Assembly (NCBI GenBank): GCA_013115135.1
Contig: JABANP010000193.1
Location: 1 to 64,000 of the forward strand
Source of the DNA: Perkinsus olseni
Lineage: Eukaryota; Perkinsozoa; Perkinsida; Perkinsidae
Direction of reading: 5' to 3'
Length of the DNA: 64,000 nucleotides
The position numbers and the translations under genes are program-made. Positions 1 through 10,853 of the stretch are shown one piece after another. The notes below the pieces were generated by a model. That model had not been told where the DNA came from, made no database searches, and saw only the letters and a program-made list of their open reading frames with translations. The number at the start of each line of letters is the position of its first letter. The first letter of the stretch is position 1.

Positions 1-106
1 GAAGACCCTTCCAGTCATTCGCAGAAACCCTTCGAGTACCATCGCCAGATCCCTGGCTTCTGATGACAGTCTCCCCTTTGGGAGGCCATGCTTAGCCCTC
101 GCAGGT

Positions 107-331
107 TCACTTCTTAACTAATGCCTCCCGTTGGCTCTTCCATCGCTCGCACTCGTACAGAAAATGTCTCACATCCTCCGTGACCTGAGCGTCACAGTTC
201 GGACATTCATCACTGCCCCCATCAATTCGGCTTCGGCAGTATCGCAGCCGGCTCTGTCCTGAAATAAGTCCCCAGAGATTTCGGCAGCCTTCCAGCCCCC
301 TAAGCATCTTCAGAGCTGATGCGGTGGGCAC
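107..331 (-). pseudogene. Retrotransposon C-terminal Cys/His finger
   Basis: The frame contains CPNCDAQVTEDVRHFLYEC, a Cx2C...Hx3-4C arrangement typical of the C-terminal finger of non-LTR element polyproteins. It lies at the 3' end of the element. It is read only as an isolated fragment. Confidence 0.7.
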
Positions 332-556
332 AAACTCCCCTGGATAGATCTTCCTAGCTTTCCCTCGACCTCGCTTTCTATAGTAGTGTCCGACTGCTGC
401 TCAACGCATTTCCTCACCTCCTCTCTGAGACCACCACGCGATCTATGGGTACGATGAACGGCGGATCATCCCCGTGTAGCGAGAGCAGTTTCGCTAACTG
501 GTCCGCTCGGCGGTTCCTTCGCAGGACTTTTGACCTAACGTACCGCAACTCCACAT

Positions 557-870
557 TCACTGCAGGTCCAGTGCGCGCTGCCGGATGTACTGCACTACAA
601 TTCCACGACAGAGCCTCCGCTTGGCAAGCCCAGCTAGAAGGTCAATTGCCCGTTGGCAGTCCGTGCCGACACATATCTCCCCGAGTCGCATCTCCCCGCC
701 AGCCTCCACTGCACGGAGGACTCCCAAGAGCTCAGCCTGTAGTGGAGTTGCATGTGCAGGCAATTTCCAGCCCCACATATTCCACTCCACCGTACTGCGT
801 CTTCAATACCGCCGCGCATCCAGCAGTTTGATTCCGCGATGCTGCCCCGTCAGTATAGAATACCCACTTT
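557..870 (-). pseudogene. Retrotransposon RNase H domain remnant
   Basis: Minus-strand frames show VFYTDGAASRNQTAG (first catalytic Asp in YTDG), then after a frame change ELLGVLRAVEAG (catalytic Glu) and GTDCQRAIDLL (catalytic Asp). These are the core blocks of an RNase H, the domain found after RT in the I clade and relatives. The frame break between the blocks and a stop show loss of function. The domain sits downstream of RT in transcription order, as expected. Confidence 0.75.
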
Positions 871-1402
871 CTGCAAGGGCTCTTTCCGCCGCTACTGATG
901 GTGAGAGGCCTAAGCTCTCGCCGCCGAGACTGGGGATCTGACCGGAGCTCCCCATAGCTATGCGTTGGAGCTCTTCATGCAAGGAGGGTACTGCGGGAAA
1001 GCCTGTCACGGACAGCCGACGTTTTATACATTGGGATACGCATAGGAGATCCCAGGGTATCCGTCCGGTCCCTGTATGTGACACAAAGGCGGTAGGTACG
1101 CGCGCTCAATCTCCGAGCCCTCCGGTAGAACCGAGCCTGTAGCGCCCTCAGCTGCGTGGCAATCCTGGCGCGGGAGGGCCGCATGTCCCCAGCTAGCCAA
1201 CCGCGTGCAGCAGGCAGCCACGAGCCACTGCCTCAAAAAGCACCAGCGCGACGTCGGGGCCCAATCCCCATGAGCTTCGGACATGCGCTTTTACAGAGTG
1301 GTATATCCCCTCAAGCCGAGTGAGAATGTTTGCCGCATGAGCACCCCCACCCAAATTTCCGATCCAGTGCCACTCCAATCCATCGTACTGGCGACTCCAC
1401 AA

Positions 1403-3030
1403 TCACGTGATCACCCATGTTGATGTGGCACCCGATACCTCCGTGCGCCTGGCATTTTTGGGAAGCACATCAACTGTGTCTTCGGCCAGGAGAGCTTCAC
1501 TTTCACTCAACCCACACCATTTTTCGAGTGCAGCATGGATTGCTCGAGCGGCGTCCCGTACCTCTTCCTCAGTTTTATACTGGAAGATCACAACGGCATC
1601 ATCAGCATACGTCACGTAGGCCCAGGGCGATAGGACGTCGCTCAGGGATGCAGCATAAAACAGTTGAATATCCAGGGGACAATACTCCTCCTTGCGCCGT
1701 CCCCTCTGCGTGAGCTCCATCGTGGAGACATCTCCTGCATGGTGCAAAGAGACTCGTCGGCCACTCAGATAATCAGAGAGTAGAACAAGGTAGTCACCCT
1801 GGAGCCCGCGGGCTTTACATCTCCTTGAGGGTCGCCCAAGGACTGCACTTGTCGAACGCCCCTTCAATGTCTGAGGAAGATGCACCCTGCACTGTAGCCA
1901 TTCTGCCAGATCTTCCTTATTTCGCTCTCAAGGTTTGCGACCGCAGTATCGCATCCTTTGCCCGGAAGGTAGGCATGAAAGGAGCCTGGAAACTCTATCA
2001 GCCGTTCAACTCGCCGATATACGAGTCGCTCAAAGACGCGAGTGAGTGCAGTCAGTACAGCTATCGGCCTCCATGACTTCACCTCCCATGCCGGTCTATC
2101 ATGCCCCTTTGGCAGCGTTATAACGTAGCCACTCTTAAGATCACTGGGCAGCTGCCTACGCTGAAGGAATGCGGTGAACATCTCGCAGAACACCTGAGGC
2201 TCCTCTATCGTGAGCTGCATTGCGCGAACTGGAACCGAGTCTATTCCCGGACATGATGATGCCCTCACCTCTTTCGCACTAGCCAGGAGCTCTGCCCTGG
2301 AGACGGGCTCAACCTCTCAGGTGGGAGCTGCTTTAGCCCTCTTATCACGTCGGCCATTCCTTTCCCTCATGTCTGCCTCGCTCCGGAAGAGTCAGGTTCT
2401 TCCATGGGAAACAGGCCTTTCGCGAGCTCCTCAGCCGAGAGGTAAGGATGTATTGCCGGTCGACGAGCGGCACGCCACTTCCGATGATATTCAAACGCTG
2501 CAGTGGGACTCTCCAGAGACGCGAGCTCCCTACGTGCATGCTCCTTAGCCCCTGGCCCTCTTAGCCCGTCGCAGAGCCCGTGATGCCTCTCGGAGTTCCG
2601 CCCTTGTTTCCGAGGAGTTGTTTGTCCTCTGCACCCGCTTTCGCAACCAGGATACCTTTGCGTTCCAAATCGCCAATCTCCGGCGTCCACCATACCGGCC
2701 TCGGAGCCTTGAGCTTACGCGACCTGCCTCGGCAATCCTCCACGCATTGAGCTATAGCTTCACAGATTGAAGCTGTGCCTCGCACAGTCGCCGCCCATTC
2801 AGTCCTTCCAGGAGGGATGCCACTGTGGGAGAACGCTGCATATCCTTTCAGCAAACCGATCCTCATTCAGCCTACCCTACCTCTCCATGGTGGTTCCTGA
2901 CGAGCAATGAGCCGCAGGCTTATGGCTACCTTAACAGCCGCATGATCGGATACAGCAGAAGAAGGATCATCCCAGTCCACCTGCCAGTCCGCAAACCCGT
3001 TCCACGAGATCCACAGAGCACATCGTAACA
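1403..3030 (-). pseudogene. Retrotransposon endonuclease-reverse transcriptase remnant
   Basis: The piece at about 2870-3030 ends an APE-like endonuclease (VSDHAAVKV). The piece at 2561-2866 contains the linker signature VWWTPEIGDLERKG common upstream of RT in R1/I elements. The 1864-2268 frame has fingers/palm blocks (SWRPIAVLTALTRVFERLVY, with a LPGKGC block after). The 1403-1885 frame contains the catalytic YADD box (AYVTYADDAVVIF) at about 1600. At least three frame changes separate these blocks, so it is a pseudogene. Members normally encode a protein of about 1000 residues that nicks target DNA and copies its own RNA. Confidence 0.85.
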
Positions 3031-3683
3031 TCACTGGGAGGTGATGATAGAACCATCACTACAAGTGCGCGGTGGCTGCGGAAGCGTAGGGGGACTCGCA
3101 GTCATTAATCACGTGTAGGCTATCCTTCTCTGCCCAGTCCTCCAGAACGACTCCTCCTTCGTTGATACGACCTCATCAGCGTGCCCCCTACGCCCCACTC
3201 CACGCGCGCTGTCACAACAGGACTGTCCGCCGATGGCTGACCAGGGCATCAACTCCCCAAGAGGCACTCTCCATTGTGGTCGTACCATCAGAAGGGCAGT
3301 ATCCTGATATAATACGGAGGTTTCTTTGCCATCACCTAAGCAGCGGGACTATCTACCGCCACCCAGTCCCGCATGTCACTGCACTGACTGACAATTCTGT
3401 AGTTGACTGTAGGCTTTATAGGGGAAAGCAACTCGGCTCCGCTCCGATACGCTCACATAGCTCCATTGACTGCTATCACTCAGAATCCGCATACAAACTA
3501 CTCTGCAGAGGCGGTTCTTTGAATTGCTATGACGTCCCGGCTTCCGGAATATTCTGCACAGCTGCTCTAAAGACTCACACTGCTCCTACCCATATTTAAT
3601 TGTACAACGCGAATGGTACCCATGCATGGAGGTCTCATCGCCCTCCGCTCAATACCGTTTCGCTATACCCCCTAATTCTCGCC

Positions 3684-3971
3684 TCAAGCCAGCCTGCACG
3701 CTGCTGGGCAAAGCTTGTGATCGACCGCTCTAGTGAGAACCTCCGCAGTTCGCACACTTTTGTGGCTTCGCACTCGTCCCTGGTGCCCCTCTGCACCGCA
3801 CTTATAGCAGACAGGAGTTTTGAGCAGTCGCTGGCGGATGGGCATTTTTACCAGTTCACAGCACCGATAGCACATCTTCCTCCTGTGTTTCAGCTCGGGT
3901 CTGATAAGTCTCCATTGCACCTTAATGCCCTCCCTTAGCAGCCGCTCAACTCCACACTTCTTCACCCTCAC
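3684..3971 (-). pseudogene. gag-like ORF1 fragment with CCHC zinc knuckles
   Basis: The 95-residue reading frame carries a cysteine pair (CYRCC) followed about 28 residues later by CYKCGAEGHQG, a knuckle of the Cx2Cx4HxnC type used by retroelement nucleocapsid proteins to bind nucleic acid. The final Cys of the knuckle is not obvious, in line with decay. It sits upstream of the endonuclease-RT remnants in transcription order, as expected for ORF1 of a LINE element. No full ORF1 can be read, and the sequence upstream to about 4.9 kb has no clear coding signal. Confidence 0.6.
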
Positions 3972-5038
3972 AAAGGCGTTGAGGCCCCTTTTGTGAACTG
4001 CTGTGCATTCTTTTCACCTATTGCATCCTTCAAAGTCTGCTCACTGGATCGAGCCGACTTCCCTTATGAATAACTCAGGCTCAAAGGATCCAGGGCTCTT
4101 CCCTTCATACCCAAGATCTACGGCCGCGCGTACGGCACCGCCTACATCACCTTCAGCTACTCTGATCCCTAGCCTGCCATCTTTTCGCGAAAAAGCTGTC
4201 TAGCACCACTACTTCAGCTTGCTGCCACTCTTCCGACTATACGGAGGCGATGCGCCCGTGTCTCTGTCTCTCTGATGTCTCCACCGGTCACCCAGATCAG
4301 AGTTCCGTCCCTGTCGGGCCTGCTGCATCCCACCAGTTCCCAGTGTTTGCGTACGCTGCACTCAGACCCGCGGCCATGCCGGATCTGTTTATCCTCGAAA
4401 TCTCCTCTCTGAGCCTACCATGCTCTCTCCATAACCTTGATTAACTTTCTCTGACCCTCACACAGATCCTCTTGCGCGCCCGTATACATCGCATGCAGTC
4501 TGTCCAGCAGCGTCTTCAATTCTTCATTGGCCTTCCTGACTCCTCATGCTGTTTGCCGGAGCGCGTAGACATCTCGTGAACTCGCTTCCGCTAACAGTCA
4601 CGAAGCCGCCGCCGGTCTCCTGGGTCGGAGGGGAGATTGATGCTGGACGAAATATCGGGAGTTAAGCCGTCGATAGTCATTCGATTGACGAGAACCGAAA
4701 ACAGTCACTGACTCACACCACCGCGCGACATCGCGCTTAGTCACAGATCCACAGAGATCCACATCAAGAGACTGATCTTGTCGTCGTCTCCAGCACTCAG
4801 AGACAGCAAGGTTGTTTATTGTCTTCACACGGGCGCACTCTTGAGGCCTGATGTGACCTGTCTCCGAGCGACCTATCAGTTCCGGCACGCTCGATTCCCG
4901 GGCGCCAACTACTGCTGGACAGAGGCTCTGGCTTGGATAATGTGATCAGGGTATTGATATCGTTGCGGTATCGAACTCATCATAGCTGAGCTCTCTGCGA
5001 GTGCTGCCGCATAGACGAATACTCCCGTCAACAGGTGT
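3972..5038. other. No gene recognised
   Basis: Short frames occur on both strands (for example 4598-4888 minus, 96 codons) but none has a recognisable domain. Part may be the 5' end of the decayed retroelement. Confidence 0.4.
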
Positions 5039-6162
5039 TTGAGTTTTCGTCTCTCAGAAAAGGTCATGCTCATGATGCGGGAGCTCACTCATACTGCTCA
5101 CATTGGCGTACTCCTCGTATTACTCCGGCGAGAGCCGATCACCCTGCCACTGACAAAGTCGCGCGTTCCCCTAGTCCTCGATAACCAGACCCTAAACTTG
5201 ATCGTTGACTCCGGTAGCGCCGCAAGTTTCGCCATTTACGGTCCGTGGTACGAGGGATTGCACGGAGTTGGGAGCTGCAGCAACCTCACCACGGGATGCT
5301 ACTTCTGTCCCGAACATAACCCGTGCGAGGATATCCTCTTGAGGCGCAGACGGCAGGTGGGTTTCGGGAGTGGCGAGTCCTACGAGTACGTGAGGCACAA
5401 AGCAGCGCTCGGTCTGGGGAACCTAACCACAGAGAGAGGAAGAAGATCATCTCCAAGCTATCGTATTCGATCCGAGCCAGCTGGAGAGGACGTAGAATCT
5501 CAGGGACTCTGGAATTGGGCAGCTCGGACACTAGTGGAGACCAATACATACCCTTTAGCAGGGAGCGGGACTCCCTCAATAGCAAGATAACTATTCCGTT
5601 GTGGCCGCTGAGGCTCTTGGATTTTCTCGGGGACTTGTCGAAGCAACATGGTGAGACTGGCGACGCTATCAGGCGGCATGCCCCCGAACCTGCCATTGTA
5701 GACACGGGTGCCTTATCGCTCACTCTGCCAGCCACCGATTTCGATAGGATCAGAGGAGCTATTCAGAAGGCAATGCCCAGAGGCAAGATCGTGGCTGATG
5801 AGATCATATGGAGGGATCCCGCAACCGGCCTCAATCTGGTGAAGGAGGAGGCGGTACCCTACTTACCCACACTAGCTTTCGACATTGGAGAGGCCCCTCA
5901 TATTGTGGATATTCGAATAAAGCCGGAGCACTATATCCACTCGCGCGACTTTCGCACATGCGTTCTTGATATTAAACCCCAAAGGAGTGGACTCTTGTCA
6001 TTGGGTCACCCCTTCTTCCGTGCGTGCAGCGTGAAGTTCGATCTGGAAGAATCCATAATCTACCTCTCACTGCAGAGGCAAACGTCGAACCCTTCGGCAG
6101 CCCCGAGACTGCTCAGGCTAACCAATGCCAACCCGGTCGCGTCGGGGAAGAAACAGAAGTGA
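5039..6162 (+). pseudogene. Pepsin-like aspartic protease, internally deleted copy
   Basis: This is the upstream member of a tandem pair with 7055-8203. The first half (frame of 5039-5590) has a hydrophobic N-terminus, EPITLPL and the first active-site loop IVDSGSA with the conserved region around YFCPEH. The second half (frame ending at 6162) has the second catalytic Asp in AIVDTGALS and the conserved C-terminal lobe through SLGHPFF. Compared with the intact neighbour, more than 100 nt around 5430-5440 are missing (the segment between NLTT and KKIISKLSYS), and the frame changes there. A short intron does not restore it, because the missing residues are absent from the DNA. Pepsin-family enzymes cut proteins at acidic pH using two Asp residues. 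This copy would lack part of the N-terminal lobe. It extends about 15 residues beyond its neighbour at the C-terminus. Confidence 0.75.
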
Positions 6163-7054
6163 ATGTCCCGAGGCGGGCTGTATTCGCATTCAGATAATGC
6201 TGGTACCATGAACGAAGTGATAATGATTTGTGTTGGAGGATTGCGTTCTAGTTCAGCGGTAAGAGAGACTCGATAATATTGCCCGTATCTCCAAAGAGGA
6301 GTGCAGCCGCGTAAGGGAGCCTATAAACCCTCCCGAGTGAACAGGGTTTGTCGACTAACTGGTTGGGTTAAGCAGTAACCGTTGGTGTCAGCCTGTATCG
6401 GTCTACTCTTCCAACCGACTGATGTCTTTCCCAACTGCGGTGTATCTCAACCACGGTTGGCAGTCGGCTGCCCCTTCTCACTGACTCACGGAATTCTGGC
6501 GGACATATCAGACTCTCGGGTGATCCGATGTAAGAGCCTTATTGACACGCGTCGGTCGTACTCGTACTCGAACTAATCCCCCTTAGAAAGGTACGTCGGT
6601 GGTGCTAGTCTAACTAAGCCGAACTGTCGTAGGCGTTGGACTTTAAACTCACACACACCCGTATTGACGTCCTCCGTTTTGAAGCCAATGTAAATATGGT
6701 CCGCTATATCAATCGACAGGTGGGGAACTGTAGAAGAGTTGTTCACATATACTGTACTTAAAGTACTACTGATCAGCTCCGAAATCGGACCTTCTACTAC
6801 TATATATAGATAGCTATTTGCTTACCCGTGCTGTAAAGAGCCCAAGCATCTTTCGGAGAGCTATCTATGTTTCATCATCATGTGGTGGTCTACCAGAAGT
6901 GCTGCATCTACACGGGCGCGCGCACGCTCGACGGGCTCTGCGCTCCTCTTCCTCGAGCGGTGTTCATTTCCGTGGATTCGAGAAGTCTTCTATCTCAGGA
7001 GGCTAGCAATCGGGCATTCATTTCTTCAGGCAGGTGTTCGTGTTTCATAGTGGC
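6163..7054. other. Intergenic, no gene recognised
   Basis: This separates the two aspartic protease copies. It has only short frames and a TA-rich patch near 6800. I see no promoter, tRNA or repeat I can defend. Confidence 0.4.
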
Positions 7055-8203
7055 ATGGTCACAAACCCTATCCGCATTCTAACAGCACACTTAAGTGTAC
7101 TTTTCGGCTTCCTCCAGGGAGAGCCGATCACCCTACCGCTTCGACAATTACGTGTTCCCCTAGCCCTCGATAACCAGACCCTCAACTTTATCGTTGACTC
7201 CGGTAGCGCCGCGAGGTTCGCCATTTACGGTCCGTGGTACGAGGGAGTATATGGAGTAGGAAGCTGCAGCAATCTTAAGACGGGTTGCTACTTCTGTCCC
7301 GAACATAGCCCGTGTGATGATGTTATGAGGAGAAGGAAAATCAGAGTGCGATTTGGGAGCGGCGAGGTTTACCGTTATGTGATGCACAGTCTGACGCTGA
7401 ATGTGGGTAACAAGACCATACAAGGATTCCGACTCGGATTGGTGGTTGGATATACTAGGACTCTTGATATCAACTTCCCGATATGTGCCTACCTAGGTTT
7501 ATCCATGGGCCGCGAAGATGGACTTCCGACCTTCTTGGAGGAGTTACGAAGAAAGAACGTCATCTCAAAACTATCATATTCAATCCAAGCAGACAACGGG
7601 GGTAATGCCTACATCTCGGGAACACTATCTTTGGGCGACTCACACCGAAACTCCGCGTCATACGTCTCCTTCAGCGGAGATCTCGCGTTCTTCGGCAAGG
7701 AGATAACTGTCCCAATGTGGCCGCTGAGGCTCCTCAACTATCTCGGAGATCTGTCGAGGCAGCGAAATGTGACTGGTGATACCCTCAGGCGGCATGCCCC
7801 TGAATCCGCTATCGTGGATACCGGAGACTCGTCGATTGTTCTGCCTCTTTCCGATTTCGACCGGATAATAAGGGTCACTAAGGATGCTATCTCCAGGAAA
7901 ATGCTCGCGATCGATAAACCGATATGGAGTAATCCTCTTACAGGCTTCAATCTGGTGAAGGAAGAGGCGGTACCCTACTTACCCACACTAGCGTTCGATA
8001 TTGGAGAGGCCCCTCATATGGTGGATATTCGAATAAAGCCCGAGCACTATACCCACTCCTGTCAGTCGGGTACTTGCGTTATAGACATTCACCCCCAGCA
8101 AACTGGAATTGTCACCCTCGGGCACCCTATCTTCCGAGCATACACTGTGAAGTTCGACCTGACCGACTCGCGGATTTACTTCTCATCCCTCGCGGAGAAC
8201 TGA
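7055..8203 (+). CDS. Secreted pepsin-like aspartic protease (A1 family)
   Basis: A single uninterrupted frame of about 382 residues. The start at 7055 is preferred because MVTNPIRILTAHLSVLFGFL forms a plausible signal peptide; an in-frame ATG at 7034 adds seven polar residues. The first catalytic loop is FIVDSGSAA at about residue 47 and the second is AIVDTGDSS at about residue 257, giving the two Asp of the bilobal pepsin fold. Cysteines around GSCSNLKTGCYFCPEHSPC suggest disulfides in the N-lobe. The length matches secreted A1 proteases. It probably acts in the secretory pathway or outside the cell as an endopeptidase. The upstream copy at 5039-6162 is a broken paralogue. No inhibitory propeptide longer than about 15 residues is visible. 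Confidence 0.88.
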   Translation: MVTNPIRILTAHLSVLFGFLQGEPITLPLRQLRVPLALDNQTLNFIVDSGSAARFAIYGPWYEGVYGVGSCSNLKTGCYFCPEHSPCDDVMRRRKIRVRFGSGEVYRYVMHSLTLNVGNKTIQGFRLGLVVGYTRTLDINFPICAYLGLSMGREDGLPTFLEELRRKNVISKLSYSIQADNGGNAYISGTLSLGDSHRNSASYVSFSGDLAFFGKEITVPMWPLRLLNYLGDLSRQRNVTGDTLRRHAPESAIVDTGDSSIVLPLSDFDRIIRVTKDAISRKMLAIDKPIWSNPLTGFNLVKEEAVPYLPTLAFDIGEAPHMVDIRIKPEHYTHSCQSGTCVIDIHPQQTGIVTLGHPIFRAYTVKFDLTDSRIYFSSLAEN

Positions 8204-8865
8204 GAACTTGCTTCTGCGGTTTCGAGGGCTGTGTTGAAGCTCTAGGTCGTACCATCAACACTACTAGACTAGTCGGTGTTGGCTTAGAGGTTTTGACGAG
8301 TTGAACTAGTGGAGAAGGGCGGCAAACAGCGGCCGCAAGTAAATGGCAATTGGAGTGAAATTTGTCCTAGTACGATGTGGTGGTTACCATGAAAGTGGGG
8401 AGGTGTTGCAGTCAAACAAACCTCGTCATACTAGGTTTAATCTAGTAGTCGACTGATCGACTCTGAAGGGCAACCTCAGAGTCGATCAGTGAGGGAACCT
8501 TATCGCTGCCCGTAAGGAGGATCTTCTCAGAGCGTCGATGTTGGACGATGGGAAGGGCCGTCGCTGAACGGCGACTCGGCTCTACTGTTTATGGTGAACA
8601 GAACGCTCGTCTGCAGTTATCCTCTCAAGAGCAGTCATACCGCACACATGCGTGGCACACGCGATAACGCGCCATCTCAACTGGGGACTGTGCATCGGTA
8701 GTTAACGCCCTCTAATAGCAGCACTCATGAATGGTAAATTTAATGCACGTAATAATCTACTGCTTCACCACTACTATCACGCAAGGCTCTCGTTGTATAC
8801 AACTCGTTGCACTCTCCCAGCTCTACTCAAACAACAAATCGTCACGGCAGGACTAACAAAACTCT
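8204..8865. other. Intergenic with a perfect hairpin
   Basis: No coding signal. It holds the 14-bp inverted repeat listed separately. Confidence 0.5.
8453..8489. repeat. Perfect 14-bp inverted repeat, 9-nt loop
   Basis: CTGATCGACTCTGA at 8453-8466 is exactly complementary to TCAGAGTCGATCAG at 8476-8489, with AGGGCAACC between. It lies about 250 nt after the protease stop codon and about 380 nt beyond the end of the convergent PRL gene. It could form a stable RNA or DNA stem. The role is unknown. Confidence 0.85.
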
Positions 8866-9862
8866 TCACACGGCCTCGAGCGCGACGCTGTCATTTTCTC
8901 GAGCTGTCACATATATCTGGGCTTGCTGTCGAGTAGCTCTCCGCTCGGCTAAGGACGATCTCAGAGCATCCCTCGATACCTCGCTTCCTGGCAGGTCTCC
9001 TGCGGAACGGCGAGCACAGACACCCGAGAATTCGGGTTTTCCTTCTGTGCCTGGCAAAAACAGGGTATAGTGAGTACACCAGATGGGGGAGGGTACATTG
9101 GCTTGTAGTTGAGCAGGAACGTGGACTGCTCCTTCGTCAGGCATCTCGAACTACGCAGTTTGCGGACCAGACGAACCTGACGGAAAACGGCCCTCACAGG
9201 GGTCTGCCAGACTCGATCCTAACAGTCCTGAGTCAACGACAACTTACCGCTTCCGAAGGCTCCATCTTCTCCCGTTCGATAAGGCCGAGCGCGACCATTG
9301 CTGGGGACCTTCCCAGACCGGAGATGCAGTGAATGGCGACACAGGGCGGTGGGGAGGCGTCTGATTCACTCCGCTTCTTGGAGCGGCGGTAGAGGGACGC
9401 GTCTAGGATCTCCAGGAAGGCCTCCACTACCGAGTCCGGCGGGGCACACCCGTCAGCGAAGGGCTGAAACAGCAGAATGTCCAGCTAAGGCGATACTGCG
9501 GACTCACCAAGTCGTGCACACCAATTCCCAGAAGCTCGAAAGCCTCTCGAGGGTATCGAGCATCGTTATCACTCGACACTCTCACCTACAACAGTGACAA
9601 CATCAACAGGATGAGCCTTGAACCTGGGTCGTACAAGTTCCGTAACGCCAAAACGCTTCTTGAGGTAGAGGGCGAGGGAGTGGGCATTATCCCTAGCAGG
9701 AGCCTCGCAGATAACCATCTAAGGCAGAGGGAATAACGAAAAATCAGAGGCGATGCCGCTGACTCTGAAGTGGCTGCCGGCGGTAATCAGAGTGGGTCCA
9801 CGAGGAGATATCAAACAGTTGTAGGTCCCGATCGGGGGCCTGTCCCAGCCAATACTCATCAT
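8866..9862 (-). CDS. PRL-type (PTP4A) dual-specificity phosphatase
   Basis: Exons read from 9862 downward: an N-terminal piece ending LITAGSHFR, then MVICEAPARDNAHSLALYL and GVTELVRP, then AFELLGIGVHDL, then PFADGCAPPDSVVEAFLEIL leading to the P-loop AIHCISGLGRSPAMVALGLI (Cys and Arg of the CX5R signature, about 9280-9330). A last exon starts VRLVRKLRSSRCLTKEQ and runs through LLNYKPMY. This is the whole PRL fold in order, with short introns at each join. PRLs are small membrane-associated phosphatases linked to growth and Mg2+ transport. Animal PRLs end in a prenylated CaaX box. Here the C-terminus is extended (stop near 8866 if a 29-nt intron is used, near 8961 if not) and neither version ends in CaaX. 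The start at 9862 (MMSIGWDRPP) is a best guess. Confidence 0.78.
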
Positions 9863-10853
9863 CCCGGCTTTATCTGTCAGAAGGCACTCAGTCATATGTA
9901 GACTCGTTTTGGCTGTGTGATATCGTATTACAGCGTTTGTAGATCTCCGCCATTCTCGCAGTCTCTCGTCTACGCCTTTCGGATCCCCACGCACGATTAC
10001 TCGGCTCAACTTCGACACCACAGCTGGGCCCATTACCGCCACTCTCAGTGCTCGGCTCACTGTTGCCACCCATAATAGGACCACCTGTCACAAGCAACCC
10101 TCATCAAGGATTAAGATAAACACCAGACGCCGTACTCATCTCCACCCCGGACGACCTCAGACCTTGGAGTTCTCCCTTGGGCAACATCTCTCAGAGGAAG
10201 GCTTACGCGTATCTGCATTTCGAAATCTATGAGATCAGCACTCGGTCGCCAGCCCACTTTGATGTAGCTGCTGCTGCTTGGCGATGGCTTGGCTTTTTAA
10301 TGTCGGTCGTTGGTGATGCTACAACGGCGCTCAGTGGTGATCTCGCGAGCTGTAAGTGGCGCACCGAGCAAGCTGGTTGAAATAATTTAGATCGTTGAAG
10401 GCCCCGTTGGCACGACACTCGGAGGCCAAGACTAGGGAGAAGTGCGCTGTGGTTGGAGGAAGATCGCCTGATGATGAATCATAGTCTTCCCCCAAGAGCA
10501 TGGTAGGTGTGTTACTACCCAGTTTTAGATGGACAGCGACCTTAACCGCTGTGATGGAGTGTTGTGAAAGTGGGAGTTACTGTTGGTAGTGCTCTACGAT
10601 TGAGGAGAGCACTGGGGAGGGGGGTCGGAGAGTAGGGAAGAGGAGTCTGTGGGTTTAGACACAGAATACGCTGCGAGAAGGTGAGAAGTGAGGAGATGCT
10701 GTTCCCCCAACTCAACACGCTAGAGGCCAGGGAGAGACAAGTATCATTGATGCATGACACGAATGATGGCGTGAGGATGTCGAGTTTGGATACGGCTCAA
10801 CCGTTGCAGCTTCCGGTCATCGCTTCTCTTTCGTGTCCACCACCCACCCCATT
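9863..10853. other. No gene recognised
   Basis: Open frames at 9888-10097, 10177-10380 and 10542-10760 have no recognisable domain and no convincing splice partners. It may hold the PRL 5' region and the channel gene 3' UTR. Confidence 0.35.

Larger units (their letters stand above)
1..3971 (-). mobile_element. Degenerate non-LTR retrotransposon (APE endonuclease, RT, RNase H)
   Basis: Read on the minus strand, 5' to 3' runs from high to low coordinates: a gag-like CCHC region (3684-3971), the end of an APE-type endonuclease (about 2870-3030, with the SDH motif in VSDHAAVKV), a linker, a reverse transcriptase (about 1400-2270, with YADD), RNase H (about 560-870) and a C-terminal Cys/His finger (107-331). 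This order is that of R1/I-superfamily LINE elements. The coding frame changes many times and stops interrupt it, so the copy is inactive. The 3' end lies at or beyond the left edge of the window and no poly(A) tail or target-site duplication is visible. The 5' limit is uncertain. Confidence 0.85.

Noticed and set aside
6241..6290. Possible tRNA (TTCTAGTTCAGCGGTAAGAG resembles an A box)
   Set aside because: No T-arm or B box follows within a tRNA's length and no acceptor stem pairs.
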